Shown here: positions 8,455 through 17,503 of the stretch, piece after piece
How the letters are laid out: each line of letters begins with the position of its first letter
Position numbering within the stretch: position 1 is the stretch's first letter
Source of the DNA: Rhodobacteraceae bacterium DSL-40
GTDB taxonomy: Bacteria > Pseudomonadota > Alphaproteobacteria > Rhodobacterales > Rhodobacteraceae
Length of the DNA stretch: 64,000 nt
NCBI GenBank assembly: GCA_003258405.1
Contig: QKPN01000001.1
Coordinates: 248,001 to 312,000 of the forward strand
Direction of reading: 5' to 3'
Made by a program: the position numbers and the translations under genes
Notes under the pieces: model-generated
Databases searched by the model: none
Told to the model about the DNA's origin: nothing
Seen by the model: the letters and a program-made list of their open reading frames with translations, nothing else

Positions 8455-8955
8455 ATGCTCATCCGCGATGAAGGTCCCGCCGACATCCCGGCGATCGGCC
8501 GGGTCGTCACCGAAGCCATGAAGATGCTGGCGCAGGCCACCGGAACCGAGGCGGCCATCGTCACGCGGCTCCGCGCCGATGATGCGCTAACCCTCTCGCT
8601 CGTGGCCGAGGAGGAGGGCGCGGTGATCGGCCATCTGGCGGCCTCCATGGCGCGGGTCGGCTCCCAGGACGGCTGGGGCCTGATCGGCCCGCTCGCAGTC
8701 CTGCCGTCGTGGCATGGCCAGGGGATCGGCTCGGCGCTGATGGCGGAAGCCCTGCGCCGGTTGCGGACGACCTGCCGCGGGGCAGCCCTGGTGGGAGATC
8801 CTGGCTACTACCACCGGTTCGGCTTCCGGGCCTTCCCCGGCCTGCACGTCCCGGGCTGTCCCCCCGAGGTGGTTCTGGCCTTGCCCTTCGACGGCACCGA
8901 ACCGCATGGCGAACTGATCCATCATCCGGCCTTCGGTCTCGACCAGCCGGAGTGA
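8455..8955 (+). CDS. yjhQ: GNAT N-acetyltransferase, YjhQ-like partner of YjhX
   Basis: This 166-aa GNAT-fold enzyme has an N-terminal ADIPAIGRVV segment, beta strands around VAEEEGAVIGHLA, and the acetyl-CoA loop region PLAVLPSWHGQGIGSALM (motif A, Q/R-x-x-G-x-G/A as HGQGIG). GDPGYYHRFGFRAF follows, as in YhbS/YjhQ-type acetyltransferases. It lies 1 bp after the yjhX stop in the order known from E. coli yjhX-yjhQ, where YjhQ is the predicted antitoxin. The acceptor substrate is unknown. A strong hairpin follows its stop. Confidence 0.85.
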   Translation: MLIRDEGPADIPAIGRVVTEAMKMLAQATGTEAAIVTRLRADDALTLSLVAEEEGAVIGHLAASMARVGSQDGWGLIGPLAVLPSWHGQGIGSALMAEALRRLRTTCRGAALVGDPGYYHRFGFRAFPGLHVPGCPPEVVLALPFDGTEPHGELIHHPAFGLDQPE

Positions 8956-8961
8956 GCAGGG

Positions 8962-8991
8962 TCGGGCCGCACCCGGATGGATGCGGCCCGA
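8962..8991. terminator. Bidirectional hairpin between yjhQ and pyrG
   Basis: A perfect 10-bp stem TCGGGCCGCA/TGCGGCCCGA with a 10-nt loop lies in the 51-bp gap of two convergent genes. It is well placed to terminate both. Confidence 0.7.
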
Positions 8992-9006
8992 TCGCCCGTC
9001 CTGCAG

Positions 9007-10653
9007 TCAGACCAGCCGCGACTGTTCGACCGCGGCGCGGACGAAATCCGCGAACAGCGGATGTGGCGCGAAGGGTTTCGACTTGAGCTCGGGATGGAAC
9101 TGCACGCCAATGTACCACGGATGTTCGGGGATCTCGACGATCTCCGGCAGGCGCCCGTCCGGCGATAGCCCCGAAAAGCGCAGCCCGCATTCCTCGAGCT
9201 TGTCGCGATACTTGATATCGACCTCGTAGCGGTGCCGGTGGCGCTCGGAAATGCTTGTGGAGCCGTAGATTTCCGCCGCCTGGCTACCCGGAAGCAGCAT
9301 TGCGTCATAGGCGCCAAGGCGCATCGTGCCGCCCTTGTCGTCGGAAACCTCACGCTTGATCGTGCGGTTGCCCTCGACCCATTCCTTGAGGTGGTAGATC
9401 ACGTGGACGAAGCGCTTGGCGCCCGCCTCGTGATCGAATTCCTCCGAACCGGCTTCCTCGAGACCCAGCAGGTTGCGCGAGGCTTCGACCACCGCCATCT
9501 GCATGCCGAGACAGATGCCAAGATAGGGCACGCGGCGCTCGCGGGCGAACTGTGCCGCGCGGATCTTGCCCTGGGTCCCGCGCTCGCCGAAGCCGCCGGG
9601 CACGAGGATCGCGTGATATCCCTCGAGGATCGGCGCGATGTCCTCATCCTTCTCGAAGAGCTCGGCGTCGATCCATTCGGCCTTCACCTTCACCCGGTTG
9701 GCGATGCCACCGTGGGTGAGCGCCTCGGCGATGGATTTGTAGGCATCCTCGAGCTGGGTGTATTTGCCGACGATCGCGACCTTCACCTCGCCCTCGGCAT
9801 GGTGAATCCGATCCACCACGTCATACCATTTCTCGAGCTTGGGCCGCGGCGCAGGCGAGATTCCGAAGGCATCGAGCACTGCCTGGTCGAGCCCCTCGGC
9901 GTGGTAGGCGAGCGGCGCCTCGTAGATCGACCTGAGGTCCTGCGCCGCGATCACGCTTTCGGGGCGGACGTTGCAGAACAGCGCGAGCTTGGCGCGTTCC
10001 TTTTCCGGGATCGGCATTTCCGAGCGGCAGACGAGCACGTCGGGCGCGATGCCGATCGAGCGCAGTTCCTTCACCGAATGCTGGGTAGGCTTGGTCTTCA
10101 GCTCGCCGCTCGCCGCGATGTAGGGGAGCAGCGTGAGATGCATGAAGATGCATTGGCCACGCGGTTTTTCCTGGCCGAACTGGCGGATCGCCTCGAAGAA
10201 CGGCAAGCCCTCGATATCGCCCACCGTGCCGCCGATCTCGCAGAGCATGAAATCGACCTCATCGGAGCCGATCTCGAGGAAGTCCTTGATTTCATTTGTG
10301 ACGTGCGGAATGACCTGGATGGTCTTGCCGAGGTAGTCACCGCGGCGTTCCTTGTCGAGCACATTGGAATAGATCCGGCCCGAGGAGACGGAATCCGTCG
10401 CGCGGGCGGCAACGCCCGTGAAGCGCTCGTAATGCCCGAGGTCGAGATCGGTCTCCGCCCCGTCATCGGTCACGAACACCTCGCCATGCTCAAAGGGCGA
10501 CATCGTGCCCGGATCGACATTGAGATAGGGGTCGAGCTTGCGGAGCCGCACCGAATAGCCGCGCGCCTGCAGGAGCGCACCGAGGGCTGCCGAGGCAAGC
10601 CCCTTTCCGAGGGAGGAAACGACGCCTCCCGTAATGAAAATATACCGTGCCAT
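9007..10653 (-). CDS. pyrG: CTP synthase
   Basis: The 548-aa enzyme aminates UTP to CTP. The frame extends upstream, but [20 protein letters not shown] at the ATG 10653-10651 is the invariant family start. The synthase domain (about 1-265) carries the P-loop and [11 protein letters not shown]. The C-terminal glutamine amidotransferase domain has the nucleophile in [10 protein letters not shown] and the histidine in [10 protein letters not shown]. It follows secG on the same strand, an order common in alphaproteobacteria, with a small hairpin between them. Confidence 0.97.
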   Translation of the reverse strand: MARYIFITGGVVSSLGKGLASAALGALLQARGYSVRLRKLDPYLNVDPGTMSPFEHGEVFVTDDGAETDLDLGHYERFTGVAARATDSVSSGRIYSNVLDKERRGDYLGKTIQVIPHVTNEIKDFLEIGSDEVDFMLCEIGGTVGDIEGLPFFEAIRQFGQEKPRGQCIFMHLTLLPYIAASGELKTKPTQHSVKELRSIGIAPDVLVCRSEMPIPEKERAKLALFCNVRPESVIAAQDLRSIYEAPLAYHAEGLDQAVLDAFGISPAPRPKLEKWYDVVDRIHHAEGEVKVAIVGKYTQLEDAYKSIAEALTHGGIANRVKVKAEWIDAELFEKDEDIAPILEGYHAILVPGGFGERGTQGKIRAAQFARERRVPYLGICLGMQMAVVEASRNLLGLEEAGSEEFDHEAGAKRFVHVIYHLKEWVEGNRTIKREVSDDKGGTMRLGAYDAMLLPGSQAAEIYGSTSISERHRHRYEVDIKYRDKLEECGLRFSGLSPDGRLPEIVEIPEHPWYIGVQFHPELKSKPFAPHPLFADFVRAAVEQSRLV

Positions 10654-10783
10654 CGGTGAGAATCCCGTGTCTGGGTCGCCTGAATTGGAACGAGGCTTCC
10701 GCCCCACGGGACTCAATCTATACGTGAGAACCGGAGCCCCGGCAAGTCAATTGGCCGCTAGATGATGTGTCTTTTCGGAGCGT

Positions 10784-10800
10784 GGCAACCACAGGTTGCC
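10784..10800 (-). terminator. Small hairpin between secG and pyrG
   Basis: A perfect 7-bp stem GGCAACC/GGTTGCC with a 3-nt loop lies just after the secG stop, followed on the minus strand by an A-rich stretch instead of T-rich. It may be a weak terminator or attenuator that uncouples secG from pyrG. Confidence 0.4.
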
Positions 10801-10819
10801 GAGCCCCGAGTGAGTGCGA

Positions 10820-11224
10820 TCATTCGGCCGCGGGGGGCGTCGCGGGACTGTCCGCGGCGGGCGGTGCAGCCGGTGCGTCGCTCGACGGAAGCGGCGGCAG
10901 CAGATCGCCACCGAGATCGGGGCTGGATGCCGGCGCAGGCACCACGTCACCCACCGCGTCGTCCGCCTCGATGCCATCAAGGACCGAACTGCCGCCCGAA
11001 TCGCGGGCAGCGATGACGGTCAGGCTCAGCGAGGTGACCACGAAGGCGATGCCGAGCAGCCAGGTGAGCTTTGCGAGCGCGGTCGCAGCGCCACGGCCGG
11101 TCATGATTCCCGCCCCGCCACCGCCACCGATGCCGAGCCCGCCACCTTCCGAACGCTGGAGAAGCACGACGATGATAAGCGCGAACGCGATCAGCAGGTG
11201 GATGGTCAGGACGACGGCAGCCAT
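10820..11224 (-). CDS. secG: Preprotein translocase subunit SecG
   Basis: The 134-aa membrane protein has two transmembrane helices (about residues 3-20 and 50-70) flanking LLQRSEGGGLGIGGGGGAG, the conserved SecG loop. SecG assists SecYE during protein export. The C-terminal ~55 residues are an Ala/Pro/Asp-rich low-complexity tail that makes the protein longer than enterobacterial SecG; such tails are usual in alphaproteobacteria. Upstream of pyrG on the same strand. Confidence 0.93.
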   Translation of the reverse strand: MAAVVLTIHLLIAFALIIVVLLQRSEGGGLGIGGGGGAGIMTGRGAATALAKLTWLLGIAFVVTSLSLTVIAARDSGGSSVLDGIEADDAVGDVVPAPASSPDLGGDLLPPLPSSDAPAAPPAADSPATPPAAE

Positions 11225-11453
11225 GGGTCTTCCGCATTTGGTCTTGGATCAGCGCGTCCTCTACCGGCTTCTCCGGGGGATGTCGATGGAAAAGCGGTTG
11301 TTTCGTGGCAACGATCTGGCACTCGGGCCGTAGAGGCTCCTGCCGCACGCCGGGAGCCGCCCTTCGGGCCGGCAATTCCGGGTTGCCCGCCGTGCGAGCG
11401 CGTCGCAGAGAAGTGGGGGGGCGAACCATGCTCGCGGGAGAGGTACTCTGCGT

Positions 11454-11654
11454 TCAATCGACGAGGAAAAAAGCACCGAGCATCGCGTAGAAGAGGACGA
11501 GAAAAAGGCCGATCTTCCGGATTTCCGGCAAAAGGTTCTTCCTGAAGTCCCTCAGGTTCCAGTCGCCGCGCGCTGCCGCCTTCAGCATATGACACAACAT
11601 ATAAGTATAAAGGAAGACGGCTATCGCCAAAAACGTTTGGTTCATGTGGAGCAT
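11454..11654 (-). CDS. Small two-helix membrane protein, unknown function
   Basis: The 66-aa frame starts at 11654, or at the third-position internal Met at 11645. It shows hydrophobic stretches at about residues 7-22 and 48-65, separated by a basic, polar loop (AARGDWNLRDFRKNLLPEIRK). An AT-rich promoter-like region lies directly upstream on its strand. I recognise no family. It is plausible as a gene because of its two clean helices, but there is no conservation evidence here. Confidence 0.45.
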   Translation of the reverse strand: MLHMNQTFLAIAVFLYTYMLCHMLKAAARGDWNLRDFRKNLLPEIRKIGLFLVLFYAMLGAFFLVD

Positions 11655-12559
11655 CGCGCAATCATTCCAAAGTAAATTCTAAATATATCGCATCAGGATT
11701 TTCTTTTAAAAAAACAGACAATAATGTTCGCAAAAGTTGCACAAATAACCTGATAAGCAACTGAAGTTTATAACATTTAATACTCTAAACAAACGGTTTT
11801 ATATACTTGAGGGCGGTCACATTCGAGTTCGCGGCCGGAAGAGCCAAAGGTCGACGCGGCGTTCACCCCGCAACAGAGGAACAAGCCTTGGACCCGGGAC
11901 GGTTCGCCGCATTCGTCAGGTGCAATTTGCGCCGCGCAGGGCGATCTGCAGTACCGGGAAAAAGTGATTTCGGAACGCTATCGGGCCGCCGCACCAAATC
12001 TGATGATTGTGGTTTTTTCACAATGGATTGCCAATTGACGTGAATGTTTTCGGCCGAGCCTTTTCGCGCCGGCCTCACGCCAACCGCCGGGGCTGCTACA
12101 CGCGCGTTTCACATTCGGGCGGTATCAGCCCTGCGCAGGTCTGGAACCCGCACCGGTGGCGCTGCCAGCACACGTAGCTTGTTAACCATTTGGTATTTTT
12201 CCGGCCGATTGCCGGCCCAGCAGGGTCCGACGCCGGCACGGCTTGTCCGCCGCCATCCAGAATGAGGCGCGTAACTTCCAACGATGTCGACAAGGACGGT
12301 CGTTCGCAGGGCTTCAAGCGGTCCCCTCAAGGCTGCCGGAAGAATATGGACAACGCTGCGTCAATATTCGACGGAGAGTCGATGAGGGCGATCCCGTCGA
12401 GTTCACCGAGGCAGAAATAAATCGCTTCGAGCTTGCCGCCCGCGGCCTCGGAGATCCTGGCAGGCGCGGTCATGCGGCTCGGCCATCATGCGTCACGGAC
12501 GCCCGAGTGCCAAGCGCCCTGGAACCGGCAAGCTTGACACGGAACGGCATGCACTTTGC
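11655..12559. other. Gene-poor gap of about 0.9 kb
   Basis: Base composition changes sharply: 11,680-11,805 is AT-rich with long A and T runs, while the rest is of ordinary GC. Short frames occur on both strands, but none shows a recognisable domain or a convincing ribosome binding site. A small hairpin ATTGTG/CACAAT lies at 12006-12024. I see no tRNA fold. It could hold decayed genes or an sRNA; nothing firmer can be said. Confidence 0.5.
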
Positions 12560-12580
12560 CAGACGGCTTCTGTCTGGCAG
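12560..12580 (-). terminator. Hairpin downstream of ilvC (distal)
   Basis: A perfect 7-bp stem GCCAGAC/GTCTGGC with a 7-nt loop lies about 80 bp past the ilvC stop. It may back up the proximal hairpin. Confidence 0.35.
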
Positions 12581-12630
12581 GGACCGTCGGGGGCTCGCAT
12601 GGATGTTGTATTTGATCCATGCAGAGGGTC

Positions 12631-12652
12631 GGGCGGGCCTGGGGGCCCGCCC
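12631..12652 (-). terminator. Hairpin terminator of ilvC (proximal)
   Basis: A perfect 9-bp stem GGGCGGGCC/GGCCCGCCC with a TGGG loop lies 8 bp past the ilvC stop on the minus strand. No strong T tract follows. Confidence 0.6.
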
Positions 12653-12660
12653 GGTCCGGA

Positions 12661-14274
<1,614 letters not shown>

Positions 14275-14275
<1 letters not shown>

Positions 14276-14736
14276 TGACCGATGGCATCGACGAGACGGA
14301 CCGCGCGATCCTGCGGGTGCTTATGGCCGACGGCGGGCTCAACGCCAAGGAGGTGGGCACACGCGTCGGCCTCTCGCAGCCCGCGGCCTGGCGCCGGATC
14401 CGGCGCCTCGAGGAGAGCGGCATCATCCGCGGCCGCCAGATCGTGCTCGACCGTGAGAAGCTCGGCTTCGGCGTGGTCGTCTTTCTCGGGTTGCGGCTTG
14501 CGGTCAAGGGGCGGCTCGATCTCGCGGCCTTCGAGCGGGCGGTGCAGGCCATTCCGGAGGTGCAGCTCGTCCAGCATGTGCTTGGTGTCTATGACTACCG
14601 CCTCAAGATCGTGGCCCGCGATCTGCCGGATTTCGAGCGTATCCTCAGGCGGCGGATCATGACGCTGCCGGGGATCGGCGCGGTCGAGTCGAACGTGATG
14701 CTGACGGAGGAGAAATCGGCAGCGCCCTTGATCTGA
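14275..14736 (+). CDS. Lrp/AsnC family transcriptional regulator (second of tandem pair)
   Basis: The ATG at 14275 shares its A with the TGA of the preceding gene, so translation is coupled. The 153-aa protein has the same architecture: DIDE-like GIDETDRAILRVLMADGGL, a helix-turn-helix (AKEVGTRVGLSQPAAWRRIRRLEESGII) and an AsnC effector domain containing VQHVLGVYDYRLKIVARD. It is a diverged paralogue of its neighbour. Lrp proteins oligomerise, so a heteromer is possible. Confidence 0.9.
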
Positions 14737-14738
14737 AC

Positions 14739-15950
14739 TCAGCTGCCGGCGCCAAGGCCCATCGACATCGCGAGCCGACGCGCCGGGCGGACCCCGTGAA
14801 GCGCCTTCAGTCCCGCGAGGCGCAGATCGCGCAGGCGCTGCGTGTCCTCCATCGCGGCGCGGTTCAGCGCATCCACTCCAGCGATGCGGGCCAGGATGTC
14901 CGGGTGGCGCTTCCAGTGATACCGGCGCAGCAGATCGTCATTGCCGATGTCGCCGCCCGCCTCCCGTGCCGCGACACAGAGATCGCGAAGGGTGGCAATA
15001 TCGCGCAAGCTCATGTTGAGGCCCTGCGCGCCGATGGGTGGGATGACATGCGCAGCCTCCGCCACGAGAGCTGTGCGTGGCCCGCAGAGACGTTCCGAGA
15101 CCTGCGAGATGATCGGCCAAACCCGGCGCGGGCTCGCAAGCTCCAGCGGCCCGAGGACGCCGCAGGCCCTTTCGTTGAGTTCGCGCTCGAACGCCTCCGG
15201 CGGCATGTTTCCAAGCTCGACGGCGCGCGGACCACGCTCCATCCAGACAACTGCCGAATGGGGGCGGCCATCGTGGTCGGGCAGCGGGACGAGCGTGAAG
15301 GGGCCGCCCGAGCGATGAATTTCGGTCGAGACATCATGATGGGGCAGGGAATGCGCCACGGTGAAGACGACAGCCTTCTGGCCGTAGCCCCAGCGCCGGG
15401 CGGAGATGCCGCACATCTCGCGCACTGCGCTGTCCCGGCCATCGGCTGCGATGACAAGTCGCGCGCGCAGACTCGTGCCATCGGCGAGGCGTACAACCGC
15501 CTCGCAAGTGCGCGGCGTGAGATGCTCGACACGCGTGCCCATGCGCAATGTCACGCGGGGCATGCCGCGCAGGCTTGCGACCATTTCGCGCCGCATGAGC
15601 CAGTTCGGCACGTTGTAGCCGAACGCGGGTTCGCCCGCCTCATCGGCGACGAAATCGGCCGTCTCGCGGACGACCGGCTCCGGCCCTCCGGCATCGGCGA
15701 GCCGCATGATCCGTAATGGGGCGGCATGAGGCACGAGCTTCGCCCAGAGCCCCGCTCGCTCGAGCAGGCGGACGGAGGGCATGAGGAAAGCGGTGCTACG
15801 CATGTCCGATCCCGGATCGTCGATACCGGCTGCGGGCGGCACCGGATCGACACAGGTGACGCGAAAGCCTTCGGTCGCGAAGGCTGCGGTGGCTGCGAGT
15901 CCGGCGGCGCCGCCGCCAGCCACGAGGATATCGGTATCGAAGCGTTCCAT
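14739..15950 (-). CDS. UbiH/UbiF/Coq6-family FAD-dependent hydroxylase
   Basis: The 403-aa flavoprotein monooxygenase has the ADP-binding motif VAGGGAAGLAATAAFA (about residues 10-25), the AADGRDSAVREM motif (about 168-179), and the second FAD motif AEAAHVIPPIGAQGLNMSLRDI (about 290-311). The usual GD before AAH is AE here. Members hydroxylate the ubiquinone ring; which carbon this one acts on cannot be read from sequence. Its stop lies 2 bp from that of the convergent Lrp gene. Confidence 0.88.
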   Translation of the reverse strand: MERFDTDILVAGGGAAGLAATAAFATEGFRVTCVDPVPPAAGIDDPGSDMRSTAFLMPSVRLLERAGLWAKLVPHAAPLRIMRLADAGGPEPVVRETADFVADEAGEPAFGYNVPNWLMRREMVASLRGMPRVTLRMGTRVEHLTPRTCEAVVRLADGTSLRARLVIAADGRDSAVREMCGISARRWGYGQKAVVFTVAHSLPHHDVSTEIHRSGGPFTLVPLPDHDGRPHSAVVWMERGPRAVELGNMPPEAFERELNERACGVLGPLELASPRRVWPIISQVSERLCGPRTALVAEAAHVIPPIGAQGLNMSLRDIATLRDLCVAAREAGGDIGNDDLLRRYHWKRHPDILARIAGVDALNRAAMEDTQRLRDLRLAGLKALHGVRPARRLAMSMGLGAGS

Positions 15951-15993
15951 GGCCGCGCACCCTAGTCCTGGCCGGGCACGGCGCCAAGGGCTC

Positions 15994-16635
15994 TCACTTC
16001 AGGCGTGCGAGAAAATCCGCGAGGTCGTCGGTGTGGTGTTGGATATGTGGAGCGGGCTCGCCCGGGCCGACGAGGACGGTGCGCATCCCGAGCGCATGTG
16101 GCACCGCAAGATTGCGTGGATCGTCCTCGAACATTGCGGCGCGCGAGGTGTCAAAACCGTCGCGTCCAAACACGCGGGCGAAGGCCGTCTCGTCAGGTTT
16201 TGGCAGGTAGTCCGCGTCTTCGATGCCGTAGACCGCGTCGAAGACTCCGTCGATGCCCAACGCTCGCGTCACGCGCCGCGCATGCTCCCGCGAGCCGTTG
16301 GTGTAGATCACCTTTCGTCCGGGCAACGCGACGATCGCGTCGCGCAGAGCGGGCGAAGCCATGATCACGGAGAGGTCGATGTCATGGACCTCGGCGAGGT
16401 AGGGGTCGGGCTCCAGGCCGTGGACAGTCATGAGGCCCGCGAGCGTCGTGCCGTGCTCGCGCCAGTAGCGGGCACGGAGAGAATTGGCATGCGCGAAATC
16501 GACACCGAGTTCGCGCATGACGTAATCGGTCATCCGCTGCTCGATCTGATCGAACAGGCGGGCCTCCGGTGGGTAGAGGGTGTTGTCGAGATCGAACACC
16601 CAGGTTTCGACATGGCTGAACTGCGCGCGGGGCAT
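15994..16635 (-). CDS. HAD-family pyrimidine 5'-nucleotidase
   Basis: The 213-aa haloacid dehalogenase-like hydrolase has motif I VFDLDNTLYPPEARLFDQ (nucleophile Asp at about residue 15), motif II VIYTNGSREHA, a conserved lysine in YLPKPDETAF, and motif III MFEDDPRNLAVPHALGM. DLDNTLYP and the spacing fit the SDT1-like pyrimidine 5'-nucleotidase subgroup that dephosphorylates UMP/CMP. It follows the divergent regulatory region shared with the GntR gene. Confidence 0.88.
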   Translation of the reverse strand: MPRAQFSHVETWVFDLDNTLYPPEARLFDQIEQRMTDYVMRELGVDFAHANSLRARYWREHGTTLAGLMTVHGLEPDPYLAEVHDIDLSVIMASPALRDAIVALPGRKVIYTNGSREHARRVTRALGIDGVFDAVYGIEDADYLPKPDETAFARVFGRDGFDTSRAAMFEDDPRNLAVPHALGMRTVLVGPGEPAPHIQHHTDDLADFLARLK

Positions 16636-16735
16636 GATGCGTTCCTAGCGTGAGCCGCGTGGGCGGATCAACGCTCCAGGCAAGGGTGATCGCAGGATTA
16701 TACGCCTCCCGGCGGCGGGCGGCACCAACTCGATC

Positions 16736-16755
16736 GGACACACCTTGATGTGTCC
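16736..16755. promoter_or_regulatory. 20-bp palindrome, likely operator
   Basis: GGACACA-ccttga-TGTGTCC is a perfect 7-bp inverted repeat with a 6-nt spacer in the 220-bp divergent region. It lies 100 bp before the GntR-family start and 100 bp before the nucleotidase start. Size and symmetry fit a dimeric winged-helix regulator. Binding is inferred. Confidence 0.5.
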
Positions 16756-16855
16756 TCAAGCCGATGCCGCTATCTTGCGACGCTGCGCGTGAGGCTGCAG
16801 ACGGTATGCTTTGGAATGCATTGACTCAGCTTGCGCTTGGGCACAGGGTCCGGCC

Positions 16856-17503
16856 ATGTCGCAGCCAACACAACATAATACCGACGCGTACAATCTCGTG
16901 CTCGAGGCGATCGACCGCGGCGAGTTTCGCCCCGGCGACCGGCTTGTCGAATCCGAGCTCGCAGAACGGTTCGGCGTTTCCCGTACGCCGATCCGCGAGG
17001 CGCTTCAGCGGCTCGAGACCCAGGCCATGCTCACCCGCGACGGGCGGAGCCTTGTGGTCTCGACGCTCGATACCGGCCAGCTCGGCGAGCTCTATGTGGT
17101 GCGCGCCGAACTGGAAGGGCTCGCAGCGCGGCTCGCGGCCCAGCATGCCGAGCCCGAGGAGATCCGTGTGCTCTGGGAAATGGTCCGTCAGGACCACGAT
17201 CTGGTGGATCGGCCAGAGGTGCTGGCACGGGCCAACAAGCGGTTCCATCGCCAGATCCATCTGGCAAGCCACAATCGCTACCTGATCCAGCAGCTTGAGA
17301 TGGTGCGCCGGTCACTTGCGCTCGTTGCAACGACTTCGCTTGCAGTGGAGGGCAGGAGCATTCAGGCGCTTTCCGAGCATGCCAAGATCGTCGCGGCAAT
17401 CGAGGCGCGCGATGGCGATGAGGCGGACAATGCCCTGCGGCATCACCTCAGCCAGGCCTTCGAGACCCGTCTTCTGACGGAGGCCATACCACAAGAGGTG
17501 TGA
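16856..17503 (+). CDS. GntR-family (FadR/FCD subfamily) transcriptional regulator
   Basis: The start at 16856 gives a 215-aa protein. The winged helix is YNLVLEAIDRGEFRPGDRLVESELAERFGVSRTPIREALQRLE (about residues 12-54). The C-terminal FCD domain (about 80-205) includes the metal-ligand pattern FHRQIHLASHN and LSEHAKIVAAIEARD. The subfamily senses organic acids. Its last 56 bp overlap the 3' end of the convergent glycosyltransferase gene. The ligand and targets are unknown. Confidence 0.9.
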   Translation: MSQPTQHNTDAYNLVLEAIDRGEFRPGDRLVESELAERFGVSRTPIREALQRLETQAMLTRDGRSLVVSTLDTGQLGELYVVRAELEGLAARLAAQHAEPEEIRVLWEMVRQDHDLVDRPEVLARANKRFHRQIHLASHNRYLIQQLEMVRRSLALVATTSLAVEGRSIQALSEHAKIVAAIEARDGDEADNALRHHLSQAFETRLLTEAIPQEV

